Both the position numbers and the translations under genes were made by a program. 64,000 nt of DNA. Origin: Paenibacillus mucilaginosus 3016. GTDB lineage: Bacteria > Bacillota > Bacilli > Paenibacillales > NBRC-103111. The DNA lies in NCBI RefSeq assembly GCF_000250655.1, contig NC_016935.1, positions 5,846,001 through 5,910,000 on the forward strand, read 5' to 3'. Shown here in pieces: positions 17,191 to 25,400 of the stretch (within the stretch, counting starts at the first letter, position 1; each line of letters starts with the position of its first letter). The notes below the pieces were generated by a model. The model had not been told where the DNA came from and searched no databases. It was given only the letters and a program-made list of their open reading frames with translations.

Positions 17191-18354
17191 TTACGGCAGC
17201 TTGACCTGCACCGGTGTCAGTGATTTGCGGAACGTAGCGTCCCCGAGCTGGCCGAGCGCATTCTCCCCCCAGGCCCAGAGCGTACCATCCTTTCGAAGCG
17301 CGAGATAATGGCTCTCCCCCGCTTCTACTGCGATAATGTCTCGAAGGCCTGCCCATGGTTGGGGAGTATCCCATTTCATCGTCTCCTTCGATCCCGACGC
17401 CCAAGCCGGGTTCAATCCCCAGAAATATAACGAGCCGTCCTCACTTAAAGCGAGGGTGGAAAAAGAAGTTGTGATCACCTCGGTTACGTGACTAAGCCCT
17501 TGGATTTTGACCGGCTTCCGGATCACCGGTTTATCCCGGTCGGATACAGGTTCGGTCTGAGGTCCAATCTGATTGACCACATTATTCCCCCAGCCCCATA
17601 CGTCGCCATGCTTGTCTATGGCCATAAAGTGGCCCGCCTCTTCGCCTTGAGACAGCTTTACGATCCCTTCCAGCCCTTCCACCTTAGTGAATTTCTTGTC
17701 TGTGTTCAGGTTAAAGCCCTCGAACTGCTTCCACTGCCATACGGTTCCATCCTTTTTAACGATAACAAGAGAGCCAATGCCTGCCGAGATATCGACTGCA
17801 TCCGACAGATCGGAAACGGGACTCGCTTCTCCCGTACCATAGGGCGGATCGATCCACATCCATACCCGGCCTTCCTTATCCAGCGCGGCGTACAGGGACA
17901 TGCCGGCAGATACTTTCACGATATTGGATAACCCCGTGATCTGCTGGGGGACGGAAAACTTCGACCCTCCCTCTCCCGTCATCGGGTCGATCACCCAGTC
18001 GCAGGACCAGGTCCACACCGTCCCGTCCTCTTTCAGGATCAGATTCCGCTTCACGGAAGCCGCAACTTGTTTTGCGCCTGCGAGACTCATGATCCTCTCG
18101 GGCTTGTTGTCGTGAACGATGGTCTCCCCGCCGGTGACCTGTGCCTTATTGCCCCAATACCACAGGGACCCTGCATCATCCATGACGACATTGTGCCTGG
18201 CGGCTGAGGAGAAAAAGAAATGCGCTCCTTCCGCAGCAGGACCCGCCGCATCCTGGGCCGAAACCGGTCCTGCCGCCGTCAGCAGCAGGGAGGACAGCAG
18301 CAGGGAGGTCCCTAGTAAACGGGTACGAGAAAAGGATTTCTTCCGATAATTCAT
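17191..18354 (-). CDS. Secreted RCC1-repeat beta-propeller protein
   Basis: Exported protein of 387 residues made of RCC1-type repeats, each with a DG(T/S)(V/L)W.WG core: SLWYWGNKAQ, DGTVWTWSCDWV, GRVWMWIDPP, DGTVWQWKQF, GDVWGWGNNV, DGSLYFWGLNP, DGTLWAWGENALGQLGD. Seven repeats would close one propeller. A signal peptide covers about residues 1-34. Ligand unknown; bacterial members are usually surface or secreted. ATG 18354 is preferred to the upstream GTG at 18366, because AAGGAG is 11 bases before the ATG and only one base before the GTG. It is transcribed away from the riboswitch-controlled sporulation genes. Confidence 0.85.
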   Translation of the reverse strand: MNYRKKSFSRTRLLGTSLLLSSLLLTAAGPVSAQDAAGPAAEGAHFFFSSAARHNVVMDDAGSLWYWGNKAQVTGGETIVHDNKPERIMSLAGAKQVAASVKRNLILKEDGTVWTWSCDWVIDPMTGEGGSKFSVPQQITGLSNIVKVSAGMSLYAALDKEGRVWMWIDPPYGTGEASPVSDLSDAVDISAGIGSLVIVKKDGTVWQWKQFEGFNLNTDKKFTKVEGLEGIVKLSQGEEAGHFMAIDKHGDVWGWGNNVVNQIGPQTEPVSDRDKPVIRKPVKIQGLSHVTEVITTSFSTLALSEDGSLYFWGLNPAWASGSKETMKWDTPQPWAGLRDIIAVEAGESHYLALRKDGTLWAWGENALGQLGDATFRKSLTPVQVKLP

Positions 18355-18550
18355 CCTAAAACACACTCCTTATTTCTATATATGGATTTAATTTCCACAA
18401 ACTTTTAACGCATCTCCCCGCTCACTTGTTGCATTTTTTCTATTTTTTACCTGTTTTTCAGGGCAAAAGACTCGTTTTGTAAGGTGAAATGTATCGAAAG
18501 CAGGTCTTGGAGTCTATACAAATACGCCAGGAATCAATACAATAGAAGTA

Positions 18551-18645
18551 TAACTTCCGACAAAGGCAAACTCCTCTAAAGGGGAGGACGCAAAGCCACG
18601 GGCCTACCGAACATCCTGTTCCACGGCTGCCGGGCTGCCGTTAGT
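18551..18645 (+). promoter_or_regulatory. Cyclic-di-GMP-I (GEMM-I) riboswitch
   Basis: The sequence matches the class I c-di-GMP aptamer: GGCAAAC (18566-18572), a first hairpin CTCCTC-TAAA-GGGGAG, the invariant GGACGCAAAGCC (18586-18597), then ACGGGCCTA, a second arm and CGGCTGCCGGGCTGCCG (18624-18640). TAAC (18551) and GTTA (18640) can close the outer stem. It lies about 130 nt before the Sda start codon. Known class I aptamers bind c-di-GMP; the direction of control here is not known. Confidence 0.9.
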
Positions 18646-18727
18646 CTAACCCAAGCGGCTGTACTGTCTGCAGGGGCAGTCCATGCGTGATCAGCGATCA
18701 TCAGAATCTGCACCATTCTACCTTGGC

Positions 18728-18762
18728 ACAAATCTTCTGATCTCGTGAGAATTTGTCCTTTT
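18728..18762 (+). terminator. Candidate riboswitch terminator just before sda
   Basis: ACAAATCTTCT and AGAATTTGT pair (with small internal irregularity) around a loop, followed by CCTTTT that runs straight into the GGAGG of sda at 18763-18767. This could be the expression platform of the upstream aptamer, acting by termination or by masking the ribosome-binding site. Confidence 0.5.
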
Positions 18763-18775
18763 GGAGGTTACCAGC

Positions 18776-18913
18776 TTGAATCATTCCCTTGAAAAATTAT
18801 CGGATGAAGATCTTCTGGAGGCCTATCTCCTGGCTCTCGATTTGAAACTGGAGCCCAGCTTCATCCGCTTGCTGCGGGATGAAATCGACCGCAGACAACT
18901 CCATATGGATTGA
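18776..18913 (+). CDS. sda: Sda-family sporulation histidine kinase inhibitor
   Basis: A 45-residue helical-hairpin protein: KLSDEDLLEAYLLALDLKL is helix 1 and PSFIRLLRDEIDRRQL is helix 2, matching B. subtilis Sda (KLSDELLIESYFKA ... DFIELIENEIKRR). Sda binds the dimerisation/phosphotransfer domain of KinA or KinB and blocks phosphate flow to Spo0F, holding back sporulation. Translation starts at TTG, with GGAGG eight bases upstream. In B. subtilis sda is controlled by DnaA; here I see no good DnaA box, but a c-di-GMP riboswitch precedes it and a kinase gene follows 27 nt downstream, so inhibitor and probable target are co-transcribed. Confidence 0.9.
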   Translation: MNHSLEKLSDEDLLEAYLLALDLKLEPSFIRLLRDEIDRRQLHMD

Positions 18914-18940
18914 TACACAAAAGGAGCATATGCAGGCAGG

Positions 18941-20101
18941 ATGTCTACTACCCTTCAAGGATTGCTGTTAACGCGAATGAATCCCATCATCACTCAGTGG
19001 GTCAGCGGAGTGGAAGAACGCTTTCCCGGAAGGTATGATTCCGCAGAGCTGCTGCGGACGGCCGAATCCTATTTTCACCTGGTCAATGACTGGCATATCC
19101 CTTTGGAGCTTCACCCGCTCTTCCCGGTGATTCCGGCGCTCACCCGCTATCATGTATCGATGAGCACGCCGCCCACCCATCTTTTGGAGAGCTCCCATCT
19201 ATGGCGTTCCATCCTGCTGGCCTCCTCCACCGAGCTGTATACGGAAGGCCTGGTTTCCGGAGACGAGCTGATCTCCGACATGCCCCGCATTCATGGGCGG
19301 ATCGATGAGATCCAGTATGTGATATCCTCGGGCTTCTGGGAGCATTCCCAGCGGCAGCTCGACTCGGCCATGACCCAGATGCACAAGGAGCGGCTGCAGA
19401 TGGCCGGCAAGCTGGCGGCCAGCATGGCGCACGAAATCCGCAACCCGCTGACCACGATCTCCGGGTTCCTGAAGCTGCTGACCTCGAAGATTCCGGCCGA
19501 ATCGGCAGGCGCCGTGAAGCATTACGTATCGATCATTCAGGAAGAATTCAACACGATCCAGATGCACATCAACAACTTCCTGAACTTCTCTAAGAACAAA
19601 GAGCAGGAGCCCTTCCGCGAGGTCGGCATGGAAGAGCTCATTCTGGGCATTGTGAATCTGGTTGCACCGCGTCTCAGCAGCGAAGGCATCGAGCTGCTCT
19701 CCGGCGTGGAAGGCCCGAACATCCGGCTGCGCGTACAGCAGGTCGGGATGCAGCAGGTGCTGATCAATCTCATCAACAACAGCATCGATGCGGTACAGCA
19801 CATGGAGCCCTCCGAGCCCAAGATGATATCCATCCACGGCTTCGAGGACCGGGATCACACCTATATACGGGTAACGGACAACGGCCCGGGCATTCCCCCG
19901 GACGTCAAGGACAAGCTCTTCTCGCCGTTCGTCACGAGCAAGACCACCGGCACCGGGCTCGGCCTTGCGATCTGCAAGCAGCTCGTAGAGCAGCACGCCG
20001 GCGTGCTCTCCTTCGACTCCCGTCCCGGCGAGACCTCCTTCACCGTCAAGCTCCGCAAAACCGGTGTCGGAGCGGTTCCCGTCAACAGTGCTTCCGTATG
20101 A
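18941..20101 (+). CDS. Cytoplasmic sporulation-type sensor histidine kinase
   Basis: Soluble histidine kinase of 386 residues without membrane segments. Residues 1-145 form a helical N-terminal sensor region I cannot assign; it looks a little like RsbR-type N-terminal domains. The DHp helix carries HEIRNPLTTISGFLKLL with phospho-acceptor His164, very like KinA/KinE. The ATPase domain has NLINNSIDA (N box, about 276-284), DNGPGIP (313-319), FSPFVTSK and GTGLGLAI (337-344). Probably a phosphorelay kinase feeding Spo0F/Spo0A. Its gene follows sda closely and shares the riboswitch leader. AAGGAG is 14 bases before the ATG, a long spacing, with GCAGG nearer. Confidence 0.9.
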   Translation: MSTTLQGLLLTRMNPIITQWVSGVEERFPGRYDSAELLRTAESYFHLVNDWHIPLELHPLFPVIPALTRYHVSMSTPPTHLLESSHLWRSILLASSTELYTEGLVSGDELISDMPRIHGRIDEIQYVISSGFWEHSQRQLDSAMTQMHKERLQMAGKLAASMAHEIRNPLTTISGFLKLLTSKIPAESAGAVKHYVSIIQEEFNTIQMHINNFLNFSKNKEQEPFREVGMEELILGIVNLVAPRLSSEGIELLSGVEGPNIRLRVQQVGMQQVLINLINNSIDAVQHMEPSEPKMISIHGFEDRDHTYIRVTDNGPGIPPDVKDKLFSPFVTSKTTGTGLGLAICKQLVEQHAGVLSFDSRPGETSFTVKLRKTGVGAVPVNSASV

Positions 20102-20164
20102 TACGGAGTACACCGCAAGATCAAATCGAGCCCTGGCGAGATTTTGATTCTTGTATGTGAAGCG

Positions 20165-20190
20165 AAGCCCGCTGCGAAGCCGGCTTTTTT
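20165..20190 (+). terminator. Terminator after the sda-kinase operon
   Basis: AAGCC-C-GC, loop TGCGAA, GC-C-GGCTT followed by TTTT. One mismatch interrupts the stem. It lies about 65 nt after the kinase stop. Confidence 0.65.
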
Positions 20191-20226
20191 GCTTTTGTCC
20201 GCGCGATGAGGCGGAACACAACCACC

Positions 20227-20262
20227 AAAAGACCAAGGGCCCTCGCGGTCCCTTGGTCTTTT
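20227..20262. terminator. Strong bidirectional terminator between convergent units
   Basis: AAAAGACCAAGGG and CCCTTGGTCTTTT form a perfect 13-pair stem with a 10-base loop; T runs follow on both strands. It serves the ABC operon on the minus strand (ending at 20305) and backs up the kinase terminator. Confidence 0.9.
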
Positions 20263-20304
20263 TGGCGCTGCCTTCCGATCCCCTTCTTCCGCCCCGCCAT
20301 CCGA

Positions 20305-21426
20305 TCAGGCCTGAGGGAAGGAATTCCCTCCGCCCCAGTACACCGTGACGTGGGAGCCAAGGGCGAACCGGTCGGTGGCATGGATCTCCCACACTTCCGT
20401 GCCCGTGTCGACGTAATAGTGGTATTCACTGCCCTGGAACTGGGCGGCGGTCACCCGGCCCGGTATGCCGCCTCCGCCAGCGAAGCCCAGCATCAGCTCG
20501 CCCGGCCGGACCGGCATCACCCCGTGCTGCCGGAAGGCAGGCGGCGGCTCCTCGCAGGCCCACAGCTCCGCCGAGCCTCCCGCCCGCGGCCGGAACCCGC
20601 CCTCTTCCCAGCTGCCCTCCACCAGGTTCGCCTTCGAGACGAACCGGGCGGTGAACGGAGTCTCCGGGCGCATGTACACTTCCTCGGGAGGGCCCGCCTG
20701 CTCGATCCGCCCCTGGTTCATCACGATCACCCGGTCGGCCATGGCCAGCGCCTCTCCCTGATCGTGGGTCACGTATACGACCGCGGCCCCGCTCAGCCGG
20801 TGCGCCTCCTGGATCTCCCGGCGCATCTCCACCCGGAGCAGGGCATCGAGCGCGCTCAGCGGCTCGTCCATCAGCAGCAGCCGGGGGCGGGGCGCAATCG
20901 CGCGTCCGAGCGCCACCCGCTGCTTCTGGCCGCCGGAGAGCTGATGCGGCCGGCGGTCCGCCAGGGCCGAGAGGCCGAGCGCCTCCATCACTTCGCGGAC
21001 CCGCTCCTCGCGGGAGGCCGCCGGCTCCTGATGCCGGTTGTGCCGCAGCGGAAACCGGATATGCTCGGCCACCGTCATGTGCGGCCAGAGCGCGAAGTGC
21101 TGGAACACCATGCCGAGGCCTCTCTGCTCCGGCGGCACGAGCACGCCGCCTCCGGCGACAAGCGTCCCGTTCATCCGAATCTCGCCGGAGCTCGGGGCCT
21201 CGAAGCCGGCGAGCAGGCGCAGCAGCGTCGTTTTGCCGCAGCCGGAAGGACCGAGCACCGCCGTGAATTCGCCCAGCGCCAGGCTCAGGTCGACCGGATG
21301 CAGCGCCGGATCGCCGCCGAACGTCTTGGAGGCGCCCCGCAGCTCGATCAGAGGAGCTGCCTGGGGCTGCCTTCCGGCCCCTCCCGTTTCCGTTCGGGCG
21401 GCCTTTATCGTATTTCCCATGCTCAT
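20305..21426 (-). CDS. ABC transporter ATPase, Fe(III)/spermidine-type (FbpC/PotA-like)
   Basis: Cytoplasmic ATPase of an importer whose permease and binding protein are encoded just upstream. Walker A GPSGCGKTT, Q-loop MVFQHFALWPHMTV, signature LSGGQKQRVALGRA, Walker B LLLMDEPLSALDA, switch VTHDQ, then a C-terminal TOBE domain (about residues 285-373, GRVTAAQFQGSEYHYYVDTG). The ATG at 21426 overlaps the TGA of the permease gene (ATGA). The same reading frame runs on upstream through the permease gene only because of a frameshift there. 373 residues is usual for this group. Confidence 0.9.
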   Translation of the reverse strand: MSMGNTIKAARTETGGAGRQPQAAPLIELRGASKTFGGDPALHPVDLSLALGEFTAVLGPSGCGKTTLLRLLAGFEAPSSGEIRMNGTLVAGGGVLVPPEQRGLGMVFQHFALWPHMTVAEHIRFPLRHNRHQEPAASREERVREVMEALGLSALADRRPHQLSGGQKQRVALGRAIAPRPRLLLMDEPLSALDALLRVEMRREIQEAHRLSGAAVVYVTHDQGEALAMADRVIVMNQGRIEQAGPPEEVYMRPETPFTARFVSKANLVEGSWEEGGFRPRAGGSAELWACEEPPPAFRQHGVMPVRPGELMLGFAGGGGIPGRVTAAQFQGSEYHYYVDTGTEVWEIHATDRFALGSHVTVYWGGGNSFPQA

Positions 21427-23286
21427 GCTTTCCTGATGCCTCTCTTTCCTGCAAAATGCCGTATCCCCGCCATCAGGCCACAGCCTGCCCCCAGCAGGAG
21501 CACTAGAAGCGTCGACAGCGCCGTGGAATACACCGTGTCGCCCCCCTGCTCGAAGCCGAAGACCGTGATGCCGATCGTCTCGGCTCCCGGCGACCAGAGC
21601 AGCGCGGAGACCGTCAGCTCCGTCAGCGCCGTGAAGAAGACGAGGAGCGCGCCGCCGGCCAGGCCCGGCAGGAGCAGCGGCAGCAGCACGGTGCGCCAGA
21701 CCGCCGTACGTCCGGCACCGCCCGCCCGGGCCGCCTCCTCCATCGAAGGGTCCACTAGGGCGAACGCCGCCAGGCCCGCCCGCAGCTGCAGCACGAGAAA
21801 CCGGCAGACATAGGCGATGAACAGGATCGCCCCGGAGCCGTAGATCCCCGGATTCCATCCCGGCAGCGGCTCCATCCAGGTCAGGATCATCGCCAGTCCG
21901 AAGACGATGCCCGGCAGGGTATAAGGCAGCGCGAGTCCAAGCTCCGCGGCTCTTGTCCACCGGGATGGCCGTCGGACACACAGATAGGCGATCGCCGTCC
22001 CGAGGACCAGGATGACGGCCGCCGCAGCCCCTGAGAGCAGCAGCGAGTTGCCGATGGCCCGCCACACCTTCGGGGTCTCGAGCAGGATGTAGCGGTAATT
22101 GGCGAGCGTGGCGTTGGCCGGCCCGAAGGGCAGACCGTACGCCCGCTTCAGCGAGGTGGCGGTCATCGAGAGCAGCGGCAGCACCGTCACGAGGAGCAGC
22201 CCGCCGGCGAATGCCGCTTCGGCTGCCGGTCGCCACCGCCCGAGGTGCAGGCGGGCGGCCGTCTCCGGCGCACGCGTCTCCGGCACCCCGCCGCGGCGGA
22301 CCGAGAGCCGCTGCAGCAGGGCGCCGCCCGCGGCGATCACCGCGAGAAGCACCGACAGCGACGCCGCTCTCGGGAATGCCGACGGTCCGAAGCCGACCGT
22401 CTCCTCGTAGATGCGCGTGCTCAGCACGGAGATGCCCGCGGGCAGGCCGAGGAAGGCCGGGATGCCGAAGTTGTCGAGCGACGCGAGGAACGCCAGCAGC
22501 GCCCCGCCGGTCAGCCCCGGCGCGGCCAGCGGCAGCGTGATGAGGAGCAGCGTCTTCCAGCGGCCGAGCCCCGAAGCCCGGGCCGCCTCCTCCGCCTCCC
22601 GCGGGATGCGCCGCAGGGTGTCCAATGCGAGCAGATAGACGAGCGGGAAGTGATGGGAGCCCCATCACGAGGATGATCCCGCCATAGCTGTAGACGCTCC
22701 ACAGCTCGGCCTCCGGCGAGATGGTCCGGAGCAGGGCCGCCGGCCAGCCCTGTGTGCCGAGCAGCGACGACCAGGACAGCGTCAGCACGTAGGACGGCAG
22801 CAGGAACGGCAGGAGCAGCAGCGCATGCAGCCAGCGCTTGCCCCGCAGGTCGGTATAGGCCATGAACCAGGCCGCAGCCGCTCCGAGGAGCAGCGACAGC
22901 CCGGAGGCGCCGCCCACGATGACCGCCGTATCGCGCAGCGACCGCAGCAGACGGGGCTCCCGCAGGAGCTCCCCGTAGTGGCGCAGCGTCAGGCCCGCTT
23001 CATCCATGAAGCTCAGGCCGGCCAGCTTCAGCAGCGGCAGCACGAAGAACAGGAGCAGCAGCGCGAGGCCGGCGTACCGCAGCAGATGGCCTCCAGCCCT
23101 ACGGAAGGAGGCCGTTAAAGGTTTCCGCCGGCTTCCCTTAGGCCTCTGCTCCTGCAGCCCCCCGTGCCGTTCTCTCAGCCCTGTGAGTTTCTCCCCCGCA
23201 CCGGCTTCCCCCATGACGGCTTCAGCGGCAGACGCTGCTCCCCCGGACGTACCCTTCCCTCTGTGCAGTTCCCGGAGCTCCTCCAT
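21423..23286 (-). pseudogene. Two-domain ABC permease, Fe(III)-type (FbpB-like), frameshifted
   Basis: Membrane permease with two transport domains fused, as in FbpB/ThiP proteins. The first 200 or so codons (23286 to about 22665) carry TM segments such as YAGLALLLLFFVLPLLKLAG and end at GGIILVMGL. The frame then breaks: one extra C in CTCCCATC near 22658-22662 diverts it, and the continuation HHFPLVYLLALDTLRRIPRE is in another frame, running to 21423 with the EAA loops EAEEAARASGLGRW and EEAARAGGAGRTAVW. Apart from this the protein is whole, so sequence error or very recent mutation is likely. Start ATG overlaps the stop of the binding-protein gene (TAATG), and its own stop overlaps the ATPase start. 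Confidence 0.85.
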
Positions 23287-24347
23287 TATTGGCCGAACAC
23301 CTCGGTGAACTGCTTCTTATCCGCTTCCCGCGCTTCCACGAGCTCGGCCGGGCTGGCGGACAGCACCTTGATGTCCTTCAGAGCCTTCAAGCCCTGCGGG
23401 GCTGGCACCCCTTCGCGAAGCGGCGTATAGCCAAGCTTGGAGGCCAGCGTCTGCCCTTCCTCCGAGAGCACGAAGTCCACGAATGCTTCGGCCAGCTTCC
23501 GGTTCGGACTGTTCTTGACGATCGCGATCGGCTCGGTGATCACCGGCACCCCTTCGGACGGGTACACGAGATCGACCGGCGAGCCCTTGGCCTTCTCCCG
23601 TGCGACGAGGTAGTCGACCACCATCGCCATGGACTTCTCCCCCGAGGCGACGGACTTCAGGACGGCCCCGTTGCCCTTGACGACCGTCATGCCGCCCTCC
23701 TTGAGGCTGCGGAGATAGTCCCAGCCGAAGCCCTCCGTCCGGGTGAACACGCCGATATTGTAAGCGGCCGCGCCGGAATACAGCGGGCTAGGCATTACGG
23801 CCGCATTCTTGTTCTCCGGCGCCGCGAGCGCCTTCCACGAAGCCGGCACGGTCTTCACCTTGCCTGTATGGACGGCGAGCACGGTGGCGATGATTTTGGT
23901 GCCGGTGTAGGCTCCGTCCCCGTCGGCGTAGCCCGGCGGAAGCTTGGCCGCTTCCGGCGACTGGTATGCGGCGAGCAGATCCTGCCGCTTCAGCGATTCG
24001 AAGGTGACGCTGTCGGCCAGCAGCAGCAGATCCGCCTGCACCTTGCCGGCCTGCTTCTCCGCCTGCACCTTCGCGATGACCTCCTCGGTTCCCGAACGGA
24101 ACGGGGCGACCCGCACGTCCGGATACTTGCCCTGGAAGGCGGCGACAAGCTTCGTCACATCCTCCTCGGGCTGGGACGTATAGAAATTCAGCGTTCCCGA
24201 CAAAGTGCCGGACGCGGCGGCGCTCTCCTGTGTTCCTGCTCCGGCCGCCGGGGCGGATGCGCCCGGCTGGGCTTTGGTACCGCATCCGGTCAGGGCGAGT
24301 ACGGTCAATAGTCCGATGAGTCCGATGGTTTTGCGCTTCTTTTGCAT
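23286..24347 (-). CDS. ABC transporter substrate-binding lipoprotein, Fe(III)/phosphonate-type
   Basis: Periplasm-equivalent binding protein of 353 residues. Lipobox LALTGC (Cys22), Ala/Gly linker, then an SBP family 1-type fold with LNFYTSQPEEDVTKLVAAF, PFRSGTEEVIAKVQAE, GTKIIATVLAVHTGKV and SPNRKLAEAFVDFVLSEEGQ. Such proteins bind Fe(III), thiamine or 2-aminoethylphosphonate; I see no Fur box or TPP riboswitch upstream, so the substrate is open. First gene of the operon; GGGAGG is 13 bases before the ATG. Confidence 0.88.
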   Translation of the reverse strand: MQKKRKTIGLIGLLTVLALTGCGTKAQPGASAPAAGAGTQESAAASGTLSGTLNFYTSQPEEDVTKLVAAFQGKYPDVRVAPFRSGTEEVIAKVQAEKQAGKVQADLLLLADSVTFESLKRQDLLAAYQSPEAAKLPPGYADGDGAYTGTKIIATVLAVHTGKVKTVPASWKALAAPENKNAAVMPSPLYSGAAAYNIGVFTRTEGFGWDYLRSLKEGGMTVVKGNGAVLKSVASGEKSMAMVVDYLVAREKAKGSPVDLVYPSEGVPVITEPIAIVKNSPNRKLAEAFVDFVLSEEGQTLASKLGYTPLREGVPAPQGLKALKDIKVLSASPAELVEAREADKKQFTEVFGQ

Positions 24348-24487
24348 GAGAAATGAGAACCCTCCCGAATCTGTTATCGTCTGGTATGCCTACTGAAGTA
24401 TACGGGATCGTTGTTATGGGGGCGTTAAGAGGACGTTGCGGAATTGTAAAGTTCTTTTGAAGAGGCGCCGGCCGGCAGGAATACGCC

Positions 24488-25186
24488 GTGGAGCGGCGGA
24501 ATATAGATGGGGTAGCCCGCCATTACACCAAGTTGGGAGTTGGGACTTTCTGCATTGCATATATTCACTGTGGGAACATGGAACGACTGCTTGCGCTTGA
24601 CGCCAAAGTGTTCCCTCCAAGCCACCGGATTGACGCAGCGACGACGGAGCGGCGGCTCCGGGTAAATCCACGCACGGATATTGCCGTATGGGACGGCGAG
24701 GAACTGATGGGCTACGTTTCTCTCTATCCGATTCCCCATGCGATTTACCGGGAGATCCGCAGCGGCAGCTTTGACGAACAAAGGGTGGAACGGCACACCC
24801 TGCCTTACCGGCGAATCGGCCCGTACGACGCTTATCTCTGCGGCATAGCGATCGACAAGATGAGGTATCCGCGCCTGCGGGCCGCCTACCTGTTCGATCT
24901 GCTTTCGAAGCATCTCACCCGGCTGAGGCGGCAGGGCTTTTTTATCCGCCGCATCATCGCGCACGCCGTATCGGCGGCCGGCCGCAGGACGCTTGAGCGC
25001 ATGGGATTTCATGAAGGACAGCCCGGCATCTATCTCTACCACTGCCTCCGGCAGGGCCTCCTGTTCATCCGCCCGCGGACTAGCTTCCCCGCCATCCTGA
25101 GCATCGCTCCCGGACAGGGACAATGCATGTTCAGCGCGGCACCGAGCGCCTATAACGGCGAATCCGTCTGGGACACCGATACATAG
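24488..25186 (+). CDS. GNAT-like acetyltransferase family protein
   Basis: Protein of 232 residues with a GNAT-like layout: N-terminal MERLLALDAKVFPPSHRID, a central strand region (DIAVWDGEELMGYVSLYPIP), an acetyl-CoA-loop-like part (GPYDAYLCGIAIDKMRYPRLRA split by strand and helix) and the late RRTLERMGFHEGQPGIYLYH, a typical GNAT end. The substrate is unknown. Translation probably starts at GTG 24488 with AGGAA six bases upstream. It is divergent from the Fe(III)-type operon and ends before a strong terminator. Confidence 0.6.
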   Translation: MERRNIDGVARHYTKLGVGTFCIAYIHCGNMERLLALDAKVFPPSHRIDAATTERRLRVNPRTDIAVWDGEELMGYVSLYPIPHAIYREIRSGSFDEQRVERHTLPYRRIGPYDAYLCGIAIDKMRYPRLRAAYLFDLLSKHLTRLRRQGFFIRRIIAHAVSAAGRRTLERMGFHEGQPGIYLYHCLRQGLLFIRPRTSFPAILSIAPGQGQCMFSAAPSAYNGESVWDTDT

Positions 25187-25259
25187 CGGCCCTATCCGAT
25201 TCATAGATCAGCCTGCGCTTGCAGCTTTGATTGAAATCTCCCTTTTTTTCCGCAAAAAG

Positions 25260-25312
25260 AAAACCTCTCCGGCCTTCCGCGCGTCGCTTCGCGGGAATCG
25301 GAGAGGTTTTTT
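25260..25312. terminator. Strong bidirectional terminator
   Basis: AAAACCTCTCCG and CGGAGAGGTTTT form a 12-pair stem with an inner GC hairpin; T runs on both sides. It separates the convergent acetyltransferase and aldo/keto reductase genes. Confidence 0.9.
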
Positions 25313-25400
25313 GCAATACGCGCATCGTCCGTAAAGGACGGCGAAGCCGCTGATCCTGCTTACGGGGAGTGCGGCTCACCCGGCCTGACCGCCCCAGCCG

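Noticed and set aside
20305..23286. One 993-codon frame joining permease start and ATPase
   Set aside because: The middle 400 residues are a shadow of the real permease frame; the join results from the frameshift at about 22660. The ATPase has its own ATG at 21426 overlapping the permease stop.
24348..24487. Search for a Fur box or TPP riboswitch before the Fe(III)-type operon
   Set aside because: No GATAATGATTATC-like dyad and no thi-box (CUGAGA ... ) seen, so the substrate was left open.
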